Shown one piece after another: positions 8,675 through 16,593 of a DNA stretch of 64,000 nt. The first letter of the stretch is position 1, and every line of letters begins with the position of its first letter. The stretch spans positions 186,001 through 250,000 of the forward strand of contig NZ_DGLD01000013.1 of assembly GCF_002387245.1 (NCBI RefSeq), in the 5' to 3' direction. The stretch is from Brevundimonas sp. UBA4553. GTDB taxonomy: Bacteria; Pseudomonadota; Alphaproteobacteria; Caulobacterales; Caulobacteraceae. The position numbers were made by a program, and so were the translations under genes. The notes beneath the pieces were generated by a model. The model made no database searches. It was given only the letters and a program-made list of their open reading frames with translations, and was not told the origin of the DNA.

Positions 8675-9291
8675 TGGCCGCCTCCGCCGGGCCGGAAATC
8701 GAACGGCTGATTAGCCTGCTGGCCAAGCTGCCGGGCATGGGCCCGCGCTCGGCCCGGCGCGCGGCCCTGGCCCTGCTGAAGCGGCGCGAGCAGCTTCTGG
8801 TCCCACTGGCGGCGTCGCTGACCGAGACGGCGGAGAAGGTGGTCAACTGTTCGGTTTGCGCCGCGCCTGACACGCGCAATCCCTGTTCGATCTGTTCCGA
8901 CAACGCCCGGGACAACAGCCTGATCTGCGTGGTCGAGGAAGCGGGCGCCCTGTGGGCCATGGAGCGCTCCGGCGCCTTTCGCGGCAAGTATCATGTCCTG
9001 GGCGGACTGCTGTCGGCGCTGGACGGCGTCGGCCCCGAGCAACTGCGCATCGCCGAACTGATCGGCCGCGTCAAAGGCGGCGAGATGGGCGGCGGCGAGG
9101 CGAGGGAGGTCGTTCTGGCTCTGCCCGCCACCGTCGACGGCCAGACCACGGCCCACTATCTGGCCGAGCGCCTGTCGGCGGCGGGGGTCGAGGTCACCTC
9201 TCTGGCGCGGGGCGTCCCCGTCGGCGGCGAACTGGACTGGCTGGATGACGGCACCATCGTTCAGGCGTTGCGGGCCAGGCGTCCCGCCTGA
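8674..9291 (+). CDS. recR: Recombination mediator protein
   Basis: RecR works with RecO (and RecF) to load RecA on SSB-coated gaps. Visible features are the helix-hairpin-helix (LAKLPGMGPRSARRAAL), the four-Cys zinc module (CSVCAAPDTRNPCSIC, about residues 57-72), a Toprim domain with ICVVEEAGALWAMERSG, and LDGVGPEQLRI. The C-terminal VTSLARGVPVGGELDWLDDGT is diagnostic. At 205 residues it has the normal size. It overlaps ybaB by three bases. Confidence 0.96.
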   Translation: MAASAGPEIERLISLLAKLPGMGPRSARRAALALLKRREQLLVPLAASLTETAEKVVNCSVCAAPDTRNPCSICSDNARDNSLICVVEEAGALWAMERSGAFRGKYHVLGGLLSALDGVGPEQLRIAELIGRVKGGEMGGGEAREVVLALPATVDGQTTAHYLAERLSAAGVEVTSLARGVPVGGELDWLDDGTIVQALRARRPA

Positions 9292-9357
9292 TCCCCTGCG
9301 TCCGCGGTTGACGCGGCTCCGCTTTCAACGGCCGGCGACTCCCGTTAGGAACGGAGC

Positions 9358-10578
9358 ATGAACACGCTCGAACTCATCCTGCTGGTCGTCGCCGTGGCCG
9401 CTGTGGCCGGCTTCTTCTGGGCCTTCATGGGCTGGCAGAAGGCCAAGGGCGCGCTGGACGCCGCCGACGCCCGGCTGGAGTTGATGGAGGAGAGCCGCGA
9501 TTCCATGGCGGAGTTCCTCAAGGCCCAGGCCTCGCAGTCGGCCGAGGCCGTGGCGACCAAGCTGGTGGCCCGCGCCACCGAGAGCTTCCAGGCCCAGGAC
9601 CGCGTCGCCCGCGAGCGGATGGAGGCCCAGCTCAAGCCCGTTTCGGAAACTCTGGCCAAGTTCCAGGAGCACGTCGCCGCCCTGGAGAAGACCCGCGCCG
9701 AGGACACCGGCGGGCTGAAGGAGCAACTGGCCGCCCTGATGACCGCCTCGACCGCCACTCGCGACGAGGCGCGCCGCCTGACCGAGGCCCTGAAGGGCAA
9801 TACCGGCCGTCGTGGTCGCTGGGGCGAGCAGACCTGCCGCAATGTTCTGGAAGCCGCCGGCATGGCCGGGCGCTTCGACTTCGAGGAGCAGAATTCCTCG
9901 GCCAACGACGAGGGCCGCCAACAGCGCCCCGACTTCATCGTCAAGCTGCCCGGCGGCGGCATGTTCGTCATCGACGCCAAGGTCTCCTTGGCCTTCGCCG
10001 ACGAGGCGGACGGCGACGAGGAGGCGCAAGGGCGCGCCATGTCGGCCCGCACCGCCGCCAGCATGAAGACCCACGTCCGCCAGCTGTCGTCCAAGGCCTA
10101 TCAGGACCAGTTCAAGCCCAGTCCCGACTTCGTCGCCATGTTCGTGCCGGGCGACGCCTTCCTGGCCGCCGCGCTCGATCACGAGCCGAACCTGATGACG
10201 GACGCCATGGCCTCGCGCGTGGTCATCGTCACCCCCACTACGCTGTTCGCGCTGTGCAAGGCCGTCGCCTATGGCTGGCGCGCCGAGGAGCAGGCGAAGA
10301 ACGCCGAGGACGTCGCCAGGCTGGGCAAGGAGCTCTACAAGCGCCTGTCGGTCATGGGAGGCCATGCCGCCTCGGTCGGTCGGGCGCTGGAAACCGCCGT
10401 CGGCAAGTACAACCAGTTCGTCGGCTCGCTGGAGAGCCAGGTCATGGTCTCGGCCCGCCGCTTCGAGGACCTGCAGGTGGACCATGAGGGCAAGGAATTG
10501 CCCGAGCTGCCCGCCGTCGAGCAATCCCCACGCACCCTCAGCCGCCCCGAGCTGCTGAACGCGCCGGCCGCGGAGTAG
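9358..10578 (+). CDS. rmuC: DNA recombination protein RmuC
   Basis: RmuC-family protein, thought to limit inversions at repeats. An N-terminal membrane segment (about residues 4-24) is followed by a coiled-coil (about 30-140). The conserved nuclease-like domain holds GNTGRRGRWGEQTCRNVLEA, RPDFIVKLPGGGMFVIDAKV (the restriction-endonuclease-like acidic/Lys motif) and FVPGDAFLAAALDHEPNLM. At 406 residues it is within family range. The start ATG follows AGGAACGGAGC. It stands as a single gene between recR and the membrane protein/XRE pair. Confidence 0.92.
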   Translation: MNTLELILLVVAVAAVAGFFWAFMGWQKAKGALDAADARLELMEESRDSMAEFLKAQASQSAEAVATKLVARATESFQAQDRVARERMEAQLKPVSETLAKFQEHVAALEKTRAEDTGGLKEQLAALMTASTATRDEARRLTEALKGNTGRRGRWGEQTCRNVLEAAGMAGRFDFEEQNSSANDEGRQQRPDFIVKLPGGGMFVIDAKVSLAFADEADGDEEAQGRAMSARTAASMKTHVRQLSSKAYQDQFKPSPDFVAMFVPGDAFLAAALDHEPNLMTDAMASRVVIVTPTTLFALCKAVAYGWRAEEQAKNAEDVARLGKELYKRLSVMGGHAASVGRALETAVGKYNQFVGSLESQVMVSARRFEDLQVDHEGKELPELPAVEQSPRTLSRPELLNAPAAE

Positions 10579-10656
10579 GATCGCCTTATCCCGGCGACCT
10601 CGCTTGACGGCCGGGCTCCGCGTTGTAAAACGTCCTTGTCAGAGCGGGAGGGCGTC

Positions 10657-11115
10657 GTGGCCAGCAAGCGTAAACTTTATATTCAGTCCGCCGTCGCGCT
10701 GGGCCTGTTCCTGGCGGCGATCTTCGTCACGGGGGGCGTCATCGGCTACCTCAGCGCCAGCGATGAAGATGTGCTGGCCAATCCGGTTGCACTGACGATC
10801 ATCGGCGTCTTTGCGGTGATCAGCATGGTAATCGCCATGTGGATCAGCCTGAAATGGATGCGTTCGATCGACGAGGCCGCGCAGGAGGCCCACAAATGGG
10901 CCTGGTTCTGGGGCGGATCCAGCGGCATGGCCGTCGGCGGCGTCTTCGTCATCCTGGCCTCTCTGCCCCAGGCGGCGGCGATCAATATCCCGGCCTGGTA
11001 TTCCGAGCGCTCCGACCCCGCCGCCTACGCCGCCACGGGCGCCTTCGCCATGCTGACGCTGATGCTGATCGGCTACGGCGTCGCCTGGGCCTGGTGGTGG
11101 CTGGGTCGGCGTTGA
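10657..11115 (+). CDS. Small integral membrane protein paired with an XRE regulator
   Basis: I do not recognise a named family. About 152 residues with four hydrophobic segments (roughly residues 8-30, 43-65, 85-107 and 126-148), and SLKWMRSIDEAAQEAHKWAWFWGG between the second and third. The GTG at 10657 is chosen because GGAGG lies 5 nt upstream; a TTG at 10636 is the alternative. The XRE gene starts 10 bp after the stop behind GAGGAGGG. The pair therefore looks like one transcription unit, as in the common DUF-membrane-protein plus small-HTH pairs. Confidence 0.75.
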   Translation: MASKRKLYIQSAVALGLFLAAIFVTGGVIGYLSASDEDVLANPVALTIIGVFAVISMVIAMWISLKWMRSIDEAAQEAHKWAWFWGGSSGMAVGGVFVILASLPQAAAINIPAWYSERSDPAAYAATGAFAMLTLMLIGYGVAWAWWWLGRR

Positions 11116-11125
11116 GGAGGGCGGC

Positions 11126-11320
11126 ATGAACAACCGTCTCAAGGTCCTGCGCGCCGAGCGCGACTGGAGTCAGGCTCATCTGGCCACCGAACTCGGCGTC
11201 TCGCGCCAGACCGTCAATGCGCTGGAAACGGGCCGCTACGACCCGTCCCTGCCGCTGGCCTTCAAGATCGCGCGGCTGTTCGCCCTGCCGATCGAATCCA
11301 TCTTCTCGGACGAGGACTAA
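11126..11320 (+). CDS. Small XRE-family helix-turn-helix regulator
   Basis: A 64-residue protein that is almost entirely one HTH domain. LKVLRAERDWSQAHLATELG and VSRQTVNALETGRYDPSL form the lambda-repressor-like fold, and LAFKIARLFALPIESIFS is the standard end. There is no effector domain, so any sensing is likely to come from the membrane protein encoded just upstream (inference). It has a strong ribosome-binding site (GAGGAGGG). Confidence 0.9.
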   Translation: MNNRLKVLRAERDWSQAHLATELGVSRQTVNALETGRYDPSLPLAFKIARLFALPIESIFSDED

Positions 11321-11346
11321 CGGTCGTCGCCCGCGCCCGCCAAAGG

Positions 11347-12309
11347 ATGCCCGCCATGCGTTTTCCCCGATTGTCCTCGCGTTTTCGCGCGATCCTGATG
11401 GCGGGAACGGGGGCGGGGCTTCTCCTGCTAGCGCCCTCCGTCCAGGCCCAGGCCCCGGCGCCGACCGTCGAGCCCGCCGCCGTCGTGGCCGCGTCTGCCG
11501 GGTCCGGCCCGGGCCTCTGGGTGGTGAGAGACGCGGATTCTACCCTCTACCTTTTCGGCACGGTTCACGTCCTGAAGCCTGACACCGCCTGGGGCACTCG
11601 GCGCGTCGACCAGGCCTTCGCCAGCGCGGATGAATACTGGTTCGAGATCGCTGACCTGAATAATCAGGACGGGGTCGTGCCGCTGATCCAGGCCAAGGGG
11701 CTGTCGCCCCAGCGCCCGCTGTCCAGCCTGTTGACCACCGAGGAGATGGCCGACCTCGATCTGGCCGCCCGCACCGTCGGCTCCACGGCGGCGCAACTGG
11801 ATCCCTTGCGCCCTTGGCTGGCCAGCCTGCAACTGGCGCTCGCCTCGATTCAGAAGGCCGGCTATGTCGCGGCCAACGGCGGCGATCAGGTCCTGCACGC
11901 CCGCGCCGCCGCCACCGGCAAACCCATCAAGGGTTTCGAGACCGCGCCCCAGCAGATCGGCTTCATCGCCGACATGTCCGAGGAGGCTCAACTGGCTATG
12001 TTGCGGTCGGGGCTCAAGGAGTTCGATCAGGCGGAGGCCTTCCTCGACCGCATGGTCACCGCCTGGTCCACCGGCGATGTCGACGGCCTGGACAGCCTGA
12101 TCGGTCAGGAGATGAAGGCGGAATCGCCCGAGATGTACGCCGTCATGCTGACGCGTCGAAATCAGGCCTGGGCGGATCAGATCCAGACCCTGCTCGCCGG
12201 TTCGGGCACCGCCTTCATCTCGGTCGGCGCTGGCCACCTCGCGGGCGTCGACAGCCTGCAAGCGCAACTCGAACAGCGCGGCGTGCGCGTCGAACGCATC
12301 CGCGACTGA
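11347..12309 (+). CDS. TraB/GumN family exported protein
   Basis: Member of the TraB/GumN (TiKI-like) superfamily of putative metalloproteases. A signal peptide (to about APSVQAQA, residue 38) precedes the domain start GLWVVRDADSTLYLFGTVHVLKP, whose GTVH carries the conserved His. Next come a helical middle with RPWLASLQLALASIQKAGY, the EGxE-like KGFETAPQQIGFIADM, and the terminal FISVGAGHLAGVDSLQAQLEQRGV, whose GAGH is the second conserved motif. At 320 residues it is typical. The ATG at 11356 is an alternative start. The biochemical function in bacteria is not established. Confidence 0.88.
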   Translation: MPAMRFPRLSSRFRAILMAGTGAGLLLLAPSVQAQAPAPTVEPAAVVAASAGSGPGLWVVRDADSTLYLFGTVHVLKPDTAWGTRRVDQAFASADEYWFEIADLNNQDGVVPLIQAKGLSPQRPLSSLLTTEEMADLDLAARTVGSTAAQLDPLRPWLASLQLALASIQKAGYVAANGGDQVLHARAAATGKPIKGFETAPQQIGFIADMSEEAQLAMLRSGLKEFDQAEAFLDRMVTAWSTGDVDGLDSLIGQEMKAESPEMYAVMLTRRNQAWADQIQTLLAGSGTAFISVGAGHLAGVDSLQAQLEQRGVRVERIRD

Positions 12310-12386
12310 GGCATGGCGCACGCCCGCTCGCCCAAGCGAGCCGAGGCTCTTTTCTTTTCAGCCCCGGCCTCTATGGTCCGCCCAGC

Positions 12387-12461
12387 GCGGCCGTAGTTCA
12401 GAGGTAGAACGTCAGCTTCCCAAGCTGAATGTCGTGGGTTCGATTCCCATCGGCCGCTCCA
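12387..12461 (+). tRNA. tRNA-Gly (CCC anticodon)
   Basis: 75 nt including an encoded CCA (12459-12461). The acceptor GCGGCCG pairs with CGGCCGC. The anticodon arm is TCAGC-TTCCCAA-GCTGA with anticodon CCC, and the T-arm is GTGGG-TTCGATT-CCCAT. The D-loop GTTCAGAGGTAGAAC is normal. Confidence 0.96.
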
Positions 12462-12770
12462 GGGCCTCGGGGCGTGGTCCGGCGTCTGGCGCGCCCTCAA
12501 GCCTCCACCAGATTGTCGGCAGGCCTGGCGCTTCGGCGACGACTCCGGTCGCGCGGGACGCTGGGGGGCGTGCAATCCCGCGGCGAGGCTGTCGCGCCGA
12601 AGCGCCGATGTTTAAGCGAGAACGCTTGCGCCTCGCTCGGCCCGCCCTTTGGCGCGTCGATCCCGCAGAGCGCGGTGGTGGCGATCGGCGTGTCAGGGTT
12701 GGTGCAGCTGAACGAAGTTCAGCAAACTCAAGGATTTAAATCCCTAATCTATTATTAGTAATCGCGCTTT

Positions 12771-12862
12771 CACTTGTAGAGCAAGTAAATGATACATGTT
12801 CTACATATCGGCCAAGCTCTGTATTGTAGAAACAAATATTTCGTCGCTCTGTCTGTGTAGAC
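12771..12862. promoter_or_regulatory. AT-rich leader with four TGTAGA boxes
   Basis: The stretch 12462-13015 has no convincing gene. Its first part (to about 12715) is GC-rich with nothing recognisable. From about 12725 to 12910 it turns strikingly AT-rich for this genome. Within it the hexamer TGTAGA occurs at 12775, 12825 and 12856 on the plus strand and at 12800-12805 on the minus strand (within TTCTACA, 12799-12805). The first copy sits inside ACTTG-TAGAG-CAAGT, a perfect inverted repeat. The roughly 25-31 bp spacing suggests binding sites for one regulator, perhaps the LuxR-type product downstream. Confidence 0.4.
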
Positions 12863-13015
12863 CATACGAGACATTCGCGATGATGGGCATCACCAATCTG
12901 TGGGGTGTTCATGAGAATATTTTGGGGTATGGTGAATTCGTCGAGATTGTGGCGTTGCGTTAGGTGGTGGAGCAACAAGCGGTCGGACGGGGGCGGCCAA
13001 AGCTGGAGCGACGGT

Positions 13016-13684
13016 GTGATACACGGTTCTGCTGAGGCCGAGGCCCCTGAGGCGTCGCAAAGGGCTTTCTGGCTGTCGGTCGATCGCCGCGTGTCGCGCG
13101 ATCGGCGGCGTTCATCCTCTAGCGACGGCGCCGATCTGGACGCGGTCTGCGGGCGCGCGCTGGCCAACTGGATGGATGGGGAGCGGCGCGCGCGCCTGAT
13201 CGTGACGCGCGAACTGGACGTCCTGTGGATGAACGAGGCGGCGCGGGTGCTGCGCGACGACGGCGAGGCTTTCGAGGTCAGCGACGGCCGTCTGGCGCCG
13301 CGTTCGGCGATCATCGCCAGCCTGGTGGCTGGGGCCCGACCCGAGGAATCCGGCTGCGCCGTGGCGCCCGGCGAAGGCGGCCGTCATTGGGTGGCCTGGG
13401 CGCGCGCGGTTTCCGGGCCGCCGCACGACCTGGTCGGATTGACCCTGCAAAGGGCGCGCAGCGAAGTCCGCTTTCAGGCCCTGATCGAGAACCACCTGCT
13501 GACCCCGTCCGAGGGCAGGATCATCGAAATGCTGCTGGCGGGTGTCGAGACGGGTCGGATCGCCCAGGCGCTGGACATCTCCATCGAGACCCTGCGCACG
13601 CATCTGAAACACGCCTATCAGAAGCTGGGGGTGCGCAGCCGGGGCGAGTTGTTCGCCGAGGCGCTGAGCTTTATCGGTCCCTAG
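13016..13684 (+). CDS. LuxR-type (GerE) DNA-binding regulator with degenerate sensor domain
   Basis: The C-terminal GerE helix-turn-helix is clear: LLTPSEGRIIEMLLAGVETG, IAQALDISIETLRTHLKHAY and QKLGVRSRGELFAEAL. The middle part (LIVTRELDVLWMNEAARVLRD, then HWVAWARAVSGPPHDLVGLTL) has the look of a PAS-like sensor. No receiver Asp or autoinducer-binding motif is evident. I place the start at GTG 13016, which has GGAG 7 nt upstream. The frame is open back to 12905, but that segment is Trp/Arg-rich and AT-biased, unlike the rest. It lies behind the AT-rich leader; the target genes are unknown. Confidence 0.8.
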   Translation: MIHGSAEAEAPEASQRAFWLSVDRRVSRDRRRSSSSDGADLDAVCGRALANWMDGERRARLIVTRELDVLWMNEAARVLRDDGEAFEVSDGRLAPRSAIIASLVAGARPEESGCAVAPGEGGRHWVAWARAVSGPPHDLVGLTLQRARSEVRFQALIENHLLTPSEGRIIEMLLAGVETGRIAQALDISIETLRTHLKHAYQKLGVRSRGELFAEALSFIGP

Positions 13685-13687
13685 GCT

Positions 13688-13960
13688 TCAGGCCGCCGGT
13701 CTTGGCGCGCCGACCACAGCGGGCGTCGGAGCCGGCGCGGCAGGCGCGGCGGCGACGCCGGGATCGACCTGGATCAGCAGCGGGCCGAGCGCGAAGGCGG
13801 CTGCAGCCGCCCCTGCCGACAAGGCCAGGACGGCGACGACGGCGTAGGCGGCCACGGAGCGGGAACGGCGGCGACGGAAGCCGCCCGATTTCACGGCGCG
13901 GATGATGACGAACGGACCTTTGTTGAAGGCCTCGGAACCCATGATGTTGTGTTGGGACAA
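13688..13960 (-). CDS. Small single-pass membrane protein, unknown
   Basis: 90 residues: a basic N-terminal part (SGGFRRRRSRSVAAY), one strong membrane helix (VVAVLALSAGAAAAAFALG, about residues 41-59) and an Ala/Pro-rich tail. The TTG start at 13960 is supported by GGGGAG just upstream; the ATG at 13942 has no such site. It is convergent with the LuxR-type gene, with 3 bp between stops. No family is recognised; the even codon pattern and RBS argue for a real gene. Confidence 0.55.
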   Translation of the reverse strand: MSQHNIMGSEAFNKGPFVIIRAVKSGGFRRRRSRSVAAYAVVAVLALSAGAAAAAFALGPLLIQVDPGVAAAPAAPAPTPAVVGAPRPAA

Positions 13961-14050
13961 GAACGCGCTCCCCGACTGTCCGTGATTGGATCAGTTCAGA
14001 GAGCGGCCCCGTAAGGCCAAAGGATGGCGAACGCCGATCCCCGTCGCTGT

Positions 14051-14566
14051 TCAGCCCCCGAGGGTGACGTTGACCATCCGTCCGCCGCGCGTCTGAACGC
14101 GCTTCATCAGGACCACGATGTCGTCGCCCGCCTTCACGGGCGAAATCAGGAACCAACTGCCGTCGGGCAGGCCGCTGAAGCGGAAGGCGCCGTCAGCGCA
14201 AGGCTGGGCGCGTTCGTACGAGCGATAGTCGGCTCCCTGTTCGCCGGCCGAGCGAGCCCGGACCACGGCGGCGGGCACGGCGGCGCGCTCGGTCGAGCCA
14301 TAGAGGCGCTGCATCCGGGCACGGGTGTAGCCGGTGTCGGGGATCAGGCCGACATTGCCGACGCAACTAAAGGCCTGGCCGTCCTGGGCGAAAGCCACGC
14401 GGCCCTCGATCGAGGCCTGGCCGGCGCGGGTCGACCAAGCGAAGGCGTCGGCGCTGAACTCGGCCGGGCTCGCTCCGCCGCCCACAGGCGTGGTGGCGCA
14501 GGCGCTGAGAGCCAGAGCGCCGGCGAGGATGGCGGCGAGGGCGAGGGAGGGGCGACGGTTCGACAT
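14051..14566 (-). CDS. Putative lipoprotein with carboxypeptidase-regulatory-like fold
   Basis: The signal peptide ends in a lipobox (ALALSAC, Cys about residue 23), so the product should be a periplasm-facing lipoprotein of about 150 residues. The C-terminal half (DGAFRFSGLPDGSWFLISPV ... GGRMVNVTLGG) resembles the beta-sandwich of carboxypeptidase regulatory-like domains. Two further Cys (QAFSCVGNV, AQPCADGAF) could form a disulfide. The function is unknown. It is divergent from ilvA. Confidence 0.75.
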   Translation of the reverse strand: MSNRRPSLALAAILAGALALSACATTPVGGGASPAEFSADAFAWSTRAGQASIEGRVAFAQDGQAFSCVGNVGLIPDTGYTRARMQRLYGSTERAAVPAAVVRARSAGEQGADYRSYERAQPCADGAFRFSGLPDGSWFLISPVKAGDDIVVLMKRVQTRGGRMVNVTLGG

Positions 14567-14711
14567 GGAGGGTTCCCGAAACTCGTTTCAAGCGTGACCG
14601 GCATGGCCCCCCACGACCCTTGGAGTCAAGGTTGCCCGGCGTCGCGTGGTAGGCCACAAGAGCGCCGGAGACCGGACGCAGAGACCGGCCAGAAACGTTT
14701 TCAGGAACTTC

Positions 14712-15914
14712 ATGACCGTCACCTTCGACGACATCCGCGCGGCGCAGGAACGCATCGCCGGCCAGGTCGACCGCACGCCCGTCCGCTATTCGCGCCGCCT
14801 GTCGCAACTGACCGGCGCCGAGATCTGGATCAAGTTCGACAACCTGCACTTCACCGGCAGCTTCAAGGAACGCGGCGCCCTGAACCGGTTGCTGCAGTTG
14901 ACGCCGGACGAAATGAAGCGCGGCGTCGTCGCCGCCTCGGCGGGCAACCACGCCCAGGCTCTGGCCTATCACGGCGGTCGCCTCGGCGTGCCCGTGACCA
15001 TCGTCATGCCCGAGGGCACCCCCTTCGTGAAGGTGGACGGCACTCGCGCCCACGGCGCCAACGTCGTCATCCACGGCCTCGACTTTTCGGGTTCGACCGA
15101 GGAGGCCAAACGGCTTGAGGCCGAGCATGGCTATGTCTTCGTCTCGGCCTTCGACGATGAGGGCATCGTGGCGGGCCAGGGGGTCTGCGGGCTGGAGTTC
15201 GTCGAGGACGCGCCGGATCTGGACGCCCTGATCATCCCCATCGGCGGCGGCGGCCTGATCGCCGGCAGCGCCATCGCCGCCAAGGCGATGAAGCCGGACA
15301 TCAAGATCTTCGGCGTCGAAGCGGCCCGCTATCCGTCGTTCACCGCCCGTCGTCGCGGCGAACCGGCCAAATGCAGCGGCCAGACCATTGCCGAGGGCAT
15401 CGCCATCAAGGCCGTGGGCGAGATTCCGTTTGCTCTGGCCGACAGCCTGATCGACGAGGTCTTCGTCTGCGAGGAGGCCGATTTCGAAAAGGGCGTGGCC
15501 CTGCTGGCCACGCTGGAGAAGACGGTGGCCGAGGGCGCCGGCGCCGGCGGTCTGGCCGCCATCCTGGCCAATCCCGAGCGGTTCAGGGGCATGAAGGTCG
15601 GCGTCGAGCTGACCGGCGGCAATATCGACGCCCGCATGCTGGCCGTGGTGCTGAACCGCGAAATGGTTCGCGAGAAGCGGCTGATCGTCTATCGCATCCT
15701 GGGCGACGACCGCCCCGGCATGCTGTCGGCCATGGCCGCCGTGATCGGCGGCCTGGGCGGCAATATCATCGACGTCGTGCACAACCGGCTGGCGCTGGAC
15801 GTGCCGGCCAAGGGGGCGGAGTTCGACATCATGGTCGAAACTCGCGACGCCAGACATGCCGAGGAAATCGGCGAAGCGCTCAAGGAACGTGGCTATGAAC
15901 TTCGCATGGGCTAA
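14712..15914 (+). CDS. ilvA: Threonine ammonia-lyase (threonine dehydratase) with ACT domain
   Basis: PLP enzyme converting threonine to 2-oxobutyrate, the first step towards isoleucine. The PLP lysine is Lys52 in GSFKERGALNRL, and the phosphate-binding loop is IPIGGGGLIAGSAIA. Serine/threonine deaminase motifs ASAGNHAQALAYH and GGNIDARMLAVVL are present. Residues about 325-400 form one ACT domain (YRILGDDRPGMLSAMAAVIG), the short form usual in alphaproteobacteria, so allosteric control is likely. The start is ATG 14712, preceded by AGGAAC. Its 3' end overlaps the FKBP gene by 20 bp, indicating co-transcription. Confidence 0.92.
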   Translation: MTVTFDDIRAAQERIAGQVDRTPVRYSRRLSQLTGAEIWIKFDNLHFTGSFKERGALNRLLQLTPDEMKRGVVAASAGNHAQALAYHGGRLGVPVTIVMPEGTPFVKVDGTRAHGANVVIHGLDFSGSTEEAKRLEAEHGYVFVSAFDDEGIVAGQGVCGLEFVEDAPDLDALIIPIGGGGLIAGSAIAAKAMKPDIKIFGVEAARYPSFTARRRGEPAKCSGQTIAEGIAIKAVGEIPFALADSLIDEVFVCEEADFEKGVALLATLEKTVAEGAGAGGLAAILANPERFRGMKVGVELTGGNIDARMLAVVLNREMVREKRLIVYRILGDDRPGMLSAMAAVIGGLGGNIIDVVHNRLALDVPAKGAEFDIMVETRDARHAEEIGEALKERGYELRMG

Positions 15915-16437
15915 GCCCGCATTTGCTGCGGCGACCGTCGCCGCCCTGCTGGCTACGGCCGCCTGCAATCGCCAGCCCGCCGCATCCGGCGCCGATCTGG
16001 CGAAGAACGCGGAAGAAGCCGCCGCCTTCATGAAGACCAACGCCTCGGCGGAGGGGGTCCAGACCCTGCCGTCGGGCCTGCAGTACAAGGTCGTGGCCAG
16101 CGGCCCTGCGGGCGGCGTTCGTCCCGACCGCAACGATCTGGCGCGGGTCGATTACGAAGGCAGCCTGACCGACGGCACGGTCTTCGACAGCTCGTTCAAG
16201 CGCGGCTCGCCCGCCGTCTTCAGCCCCGAGCAGGTCGTGCCGGGCTGGACCGAGGCGCTGCAACTGATGAAGCCCGGCGATGAATGGCTGCTCTACGTCC
16301 CGCCGGAGCTGGGCTACGGCGAAGCCGGCGGCCCGCCGATGATCCCCGGCAACGCCGTGCTGGTGTTCCGGCTGAAGCTGCTGGACGTGGCCCCGGTCCC
16401 CGGCGGCGGTCGTGGTGTGGGTTCCGCCGACGTCTGA
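15895..16437 (+). CDS. FKBP-type peptidyl-prolyl isomerase, exported lipoprotein-like
   Basis: 180 residues. An N-terminal signal ends at LLATAACNR, a weak lipobox with Cys about residue 23. A short helical spacer contains KTNASAEGVQTLPSGLQYKV, typical of FkpA/Mip-like proteins. The FKBP domain follows (DLARVDYEGSLTDGTVFDSS, VVPGWTEALQLMKPGDEWLL, PPELGYGEAGGPPMIPGNAV), with most active-site residues intact. It should assist folding of secreted or outer-membrane proteins. The start lies inside the ilvA 3' end, so expression is probably coupled to ilvA. The stop is followed at once by a palindromic repeat. Confidence 0.9.
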   Translation: MNFAWAKPAFAAATVAALLATAACNRQPAASGADLAKNAEEAAAFMKTNASAEGVQTLPSGLQYKVVASGPAGGVRPDRNDLARVDYEGSLTDGTVFDSSFKRGSPAVFSPEQVVPGWTEALQLMKPGDEWLLYVPPELGYGEAGGPPMIPGNAVLVFRLKLLDVAPVPGGGRGVGSADV

Positions 16438-16440
16438 AGA

Positions 16441-16593
16441 CCCTTCTCCCCATTGCGGGAGAAGGTGTCAGGCGAAGCCTGACGGATGAGGGGTTTCTCC
16501 AAGTGGGAAACCCCTTTTTGCTAGGTCTGAGGGCGGCGAGACCCCTCATCCGACCCGCTGCGCGGGCCACCTTCTCCCGCAAGGAGAGAAGGA
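16441..16593. repeat. Paired inverted palindromic intergenic element
   Basis: Two head-to-head copies of a roughly 45-bp unit. Each has a CCTTCTCC...GGAGAAGG hairpin (16442-16465; about 16570-16592), a second small hairpin, and CGGATGAGGGGT / ACCCCTCATCCG arms that pair with each other across the centre. The architecture is that of REP/BIME-like bacterial repeats. The right arm is also coding: it forms the last codons of queG. The core recurs at 3953-3975. Confidence 0.75.

Noticed and set aside
12905..13015. Extended N-terminus of the LuxR-type protein
   Set aside because: The segment is Trp/Arg-rich and AT-biased and lacks a good ribosome-binding site; GTG 13016 has GGAG at a proper distance.
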